Translations under genes and position numbers: made by a program
Notes under the pieces: model-generated
Told to the model about the DNA's origin: nothing
What the model saw: only the letters and a program-made list of their open reading frames with translations
The model's database searches: none
NCBI GenBank assembly: GCA_013813955.1
Contig: JACCQW010000380.1
Coordinates: 1-7,768, forward strand
DNA: 7,768 nt
Direction of reading: 5' to 3'
DNA from: Solirubrobacterales bacterium
Lineage (GTDB): Bacteria; Actinomycetota; Thermoleophilia; Solirubrobacterales; Solirubrobacteraceae
Part shown: one piece after another, positions 6,658-7,768 of the stretch
Numbering within the stretch: the first letter of the stretch is position 1
Layout: every line of letters starts with the position of its first letter

Positions 6658-7312
6658 AGCCGGCGGCGGCGGCGATCTCGCGGTAGGCGGCGACGGGATC
6701 GTCCGCGCCGAAGACCGCGGAGCCCGCGACGAACCAGGTCGCCCCCGCGTCGGCGCAGTCGACCACGGTCTGCGCGTTCACGCCGCCGTCGACCTCGATG
6801 GTGGTGTCCTCCCCCACCAGCGCGCGGACACGGCGGACCTTGTCCAGCTGGGACGGCAGGAACGGCTGGCCACCCCAGCCGGGGTTGACGGTCATGCACA
6901 GCGCGAGGTCGGCGTCGACCTCTGCGAACACCGCCGGCGGCGTACCCGGGCAGACCGCGAGCCCCGCGCGGCAGTCAGCCTCGCGGATCGCCGACAGCGT
7001 GTAGTCCAGGTGCGGCGTGGCCTCGGCGTGGAACGTGATTCCGTCGGCCCCGGCCTTCGCGAACTCCTCGATCTGGCGCTCGGGCCGGTCGATCATCAGG
7101 TGCACGTCGAGGAACGCGTCGTCGGGCAGCGCGTCGCGCAGCGCGGCGACCACCATCGGCCCCATCGTGATCGGCGGGACGAAGTGCCCGTCCATGACGT
7201 CGCAGTGGATGACCCGGGCGCCGGCGTCCATCACCTCACGCACCTGGGCGGCGAGCTGCGCGAAGTCCGCCGACAGGATCGAGGGGGTGACGTGCTTCGT
7301 GCGCCAGGGCAT
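6650..7312 (-). CDS. rpe: Ribulose-phosphate 3-epimerase
   Basis: 220 residues, the normal length of Rpe, a TIM-barrel enzyme that interconverts D-ribulose 5-phosphate and D-xylulose 5-phosphate in the pentose phosphate and, where present, Calvin pathways. Family marks are in order: PSILSADF (10-17), HCDVMDGHFVPPITMGP (36-52), DVHLM (69-73), NPGWGGQPF (143-151), EVDGGVN (173-179) and the phosphate-binding end GSAVF (197-201). The metal ligands H36, D38, H71 and D175 are all present, with D38 and D175 as the catalytic acid/base pair by homology. Small deviations are VPP where VPN is common and GWGGQ for GFGGQ. The start ATG 7312 is chosen over a longer frame reaching 7414 because a GAGGGAG ribosome-binding site stands 10 bases before it and homology begins there. 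It follows the zinc-ribbon gene by two bases, implying one transcript. Confidence 0.95.
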   Translation of the reverse strand: MPWRTKHVTPSILSADFAQLAAQVREVMDAGARVIHCDVMDGHFVPPITMGPMVVAALRDALPDDAFLDVHLMIDRPERQIEEFAKAGADGITFHAEATPHLDYTLSAIREADCRAGLAVCPGTPPAVFAEVDADLALCMTVNPGWGGQPFLPSQLDKVRRVRALVGEDTTIEVDGGVNAQTVVDCADAGATWFVAGSAVFGADDPVAAYREIAAAAGCS

Positions 7313-7314
7313 GG

Positions 7315-7551
7315 CTAGATCTCCCTCAGCATGGACGCGCCGCAGGCGTTGCAGGTGAGCACGGCGCTGTTGGACATGCGCACGATCGTAGAGTGCTCGC
7401 CGCAGTCGGCGCACAGCGAGGTCAGCTCGAAGCGGTGCAGGCAGTACACGCAGCGGTAACGGGCCGGAAGGTTGCTCGGGCGCAGCCAGGGTTCCGAGCA
7501 GTTCGGGCAGGTGGGCCCCAGGTCGACGCTCACGGTCTCATGGTCGCGCAT
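7315..7551 (-). CDS. Small zinc-ribbon-like protein with four CxxC pairs
   Basis: 78 residues starting at ATG 7551-7549, whose A is also the last base of the upstream rsmB stop (TGATG), so it is probably read by reinitiation; no separate ribosome-binding site is seen. Eight cysteines form four CxxC knuckles: C15/C18 (CPNC), C34/C37 (CVYC), C47/C50 (CADC) and C67/C70 (CNAC), enough for two tetrahedral zinc sites. The CPxC - YxCxxC - LCxxC - CxxC layout resembles the small zinc-ribbon proteins of the E. coli YfgJ type, function not established. It has no signal peptide or membrane segment, so it is cytosolic. Its stop lies two bases before the rpe start, and the rpe Shine-Dalgarno is formed by its own last codons. 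Role unknown; RNA or protein binding is a guess from the fold. Its length and coupling make it very likely a real gene. Confidence 0.8.
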   Translation of the reverse strand: MRDHETVSVDLGPTCPNCSEPWLRPSNLPARYRCVYCLHRFELTSLCADCGEHSTIVRMSNSAVLTCNACGASMLREI

Positions 7552-7768
7552 CACTCGGACAGGCGGGCGATGTAGAAGCCGTCCGTGCCGTCGCGATGTG
7601 GCAGCACGTGGCGCTCGTCCCGCAGGCGCATACCGGTCGCAGCGGCCTGCTGCTCGTTCTCGCGCGGCGAGAGCGTGCATGTGGCGTAGACCAGGGTGCC
7701 GCCGGGGCGCAGGGCGGCGGCGGCCGCCCCCAGGATCGCGCGCTGCGCGGCGGCGAGCCCCCCGATCG
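7551..7768 (-). CDS. rsmB: 16S rRNA m5C methyltransferase RsmB (NOL1/NOP2/Sun family), C-terminal end, truncated by window edge
   Basis: About 72 C-terminal codons are present, read from the right edge to TGA 7553-7551. The fragment contains GGLAAAQRAILGAAAAALRP, then GGTLVYATCTLSPRENE, then LPHRDGTDGFYIARLSE at the end. The TCT motif with downstream ENE is motif VI of the RNA m5C methyltransferase family; its cysteine is the nucleophile that attacks C6 of the target cytosine (S-adenosylmethionine is the methyl donor). The HRDGTDGFYIARL ending is typical of RsmB/RsmF-type enzymes. The usual neighbour of rpe in actinobacteria is rsmB (often behind fmt), which favours RsmB, modifying 16S rRNA C967 (E. 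coli numbering), over other members. The N-terminal NusB-like RNA-binding domain that would settle this lies outside the window. Confidence 0.85.
   Translation of the reverse strand, partial: IGGLAAAQRAILGAAAAALRPGGTLVYATCTLSPRENEQQAAATGMRLRDERHVLPHRDGTDGFYIARLSE

Noticed and set aside
7313..7414. Possible 34-residue N-terminal extension of rpe
   Set aside because: It overlaps the zinc-ribbon gene, encodes an Arg-rich stretch unlike Rpe, and the ATG at 7312 has a good ribosome-binding site and gives the standard family length.
7552..7680. Possible 43-residue N-terminal extension of the zinc-ribbon protein
   Set aside because: It would lie entirely within rsmB coding sequence in another frame and is Arg/Ala-rich; the TGATG-overlapping ATG at 7551 explains the gene better.

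Overview
This is a high-GC, densely coded stretch of bacterial chromosome. Its strongly GC-biased third codon positions, an RTX-type calcium-binding protein, and an rsmB / zinc-ribbon / rpe gene string point to an actinobacterium. The Solirubrobacterales (Thermoleophilia) are my best guess, an inference from gene style and composition rather than from any marker gene. There are no RNA genes, insertion sequences, CRISPR arrays or phage genes, and no gene-free stretch longer than about 75 bases.

Layout. On the + strand, positions 1-665 hold the C-terminal half of a multi-pass membrane protein of the polysaccharide flippase (MOP) type, cut by the window edge. A small GC stem-loop and a 64-base gap follow, then a secreted 458-residue protein (730-2106) made almost entirely of RTX nonapeptide repeats in two blocks. 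Its 3' end overlaps by 29 bases the 3' end of the first minus-strand gene. Everything from there to the right edge is transcribed leftward. In transcription order: the end of an rsmB-type 16S rRNA m5C methyltransferase (7768-7551), a 78-residue protein with four CxxC pairs (7551-7315), ribulose-phosphate 3-epimerase rpe (7312-6650), an ABC ATPase (6577-5810), an 850-residue FtsX/MacB-type ABC permease (5813-3261), and an AI-2E-family membrane protein (3226-2078).

How the genes fit together. rsmB, the zinc-ribbon gene and rpe are tightly coupled (TGATG overlap, then a 2-base gap) and look like one housekeeping transcript. A 72-base gap containing a cluster of G/C palindromes separates rpe from the ABC pair, so the ABC genes probably have their own control point. 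ATPase and permease share a GTGA stop/start overlap and form one exporter or lipoprotein/peptide-extruding complex. The AI-2E-family gene follows by 34 bases and may be co-transcribed. The flippase fragment and RTX protein suggest a cell-envelope or extracellular-matrix theme on the other strand.

No clearly new biological system is visible. The items most worth a second look are the duplicated, cysteine-capped RTX modules, the small four-CxxC protein coupled between rsmB and rpe, and the palindrome cluster in front of the ABC operon.
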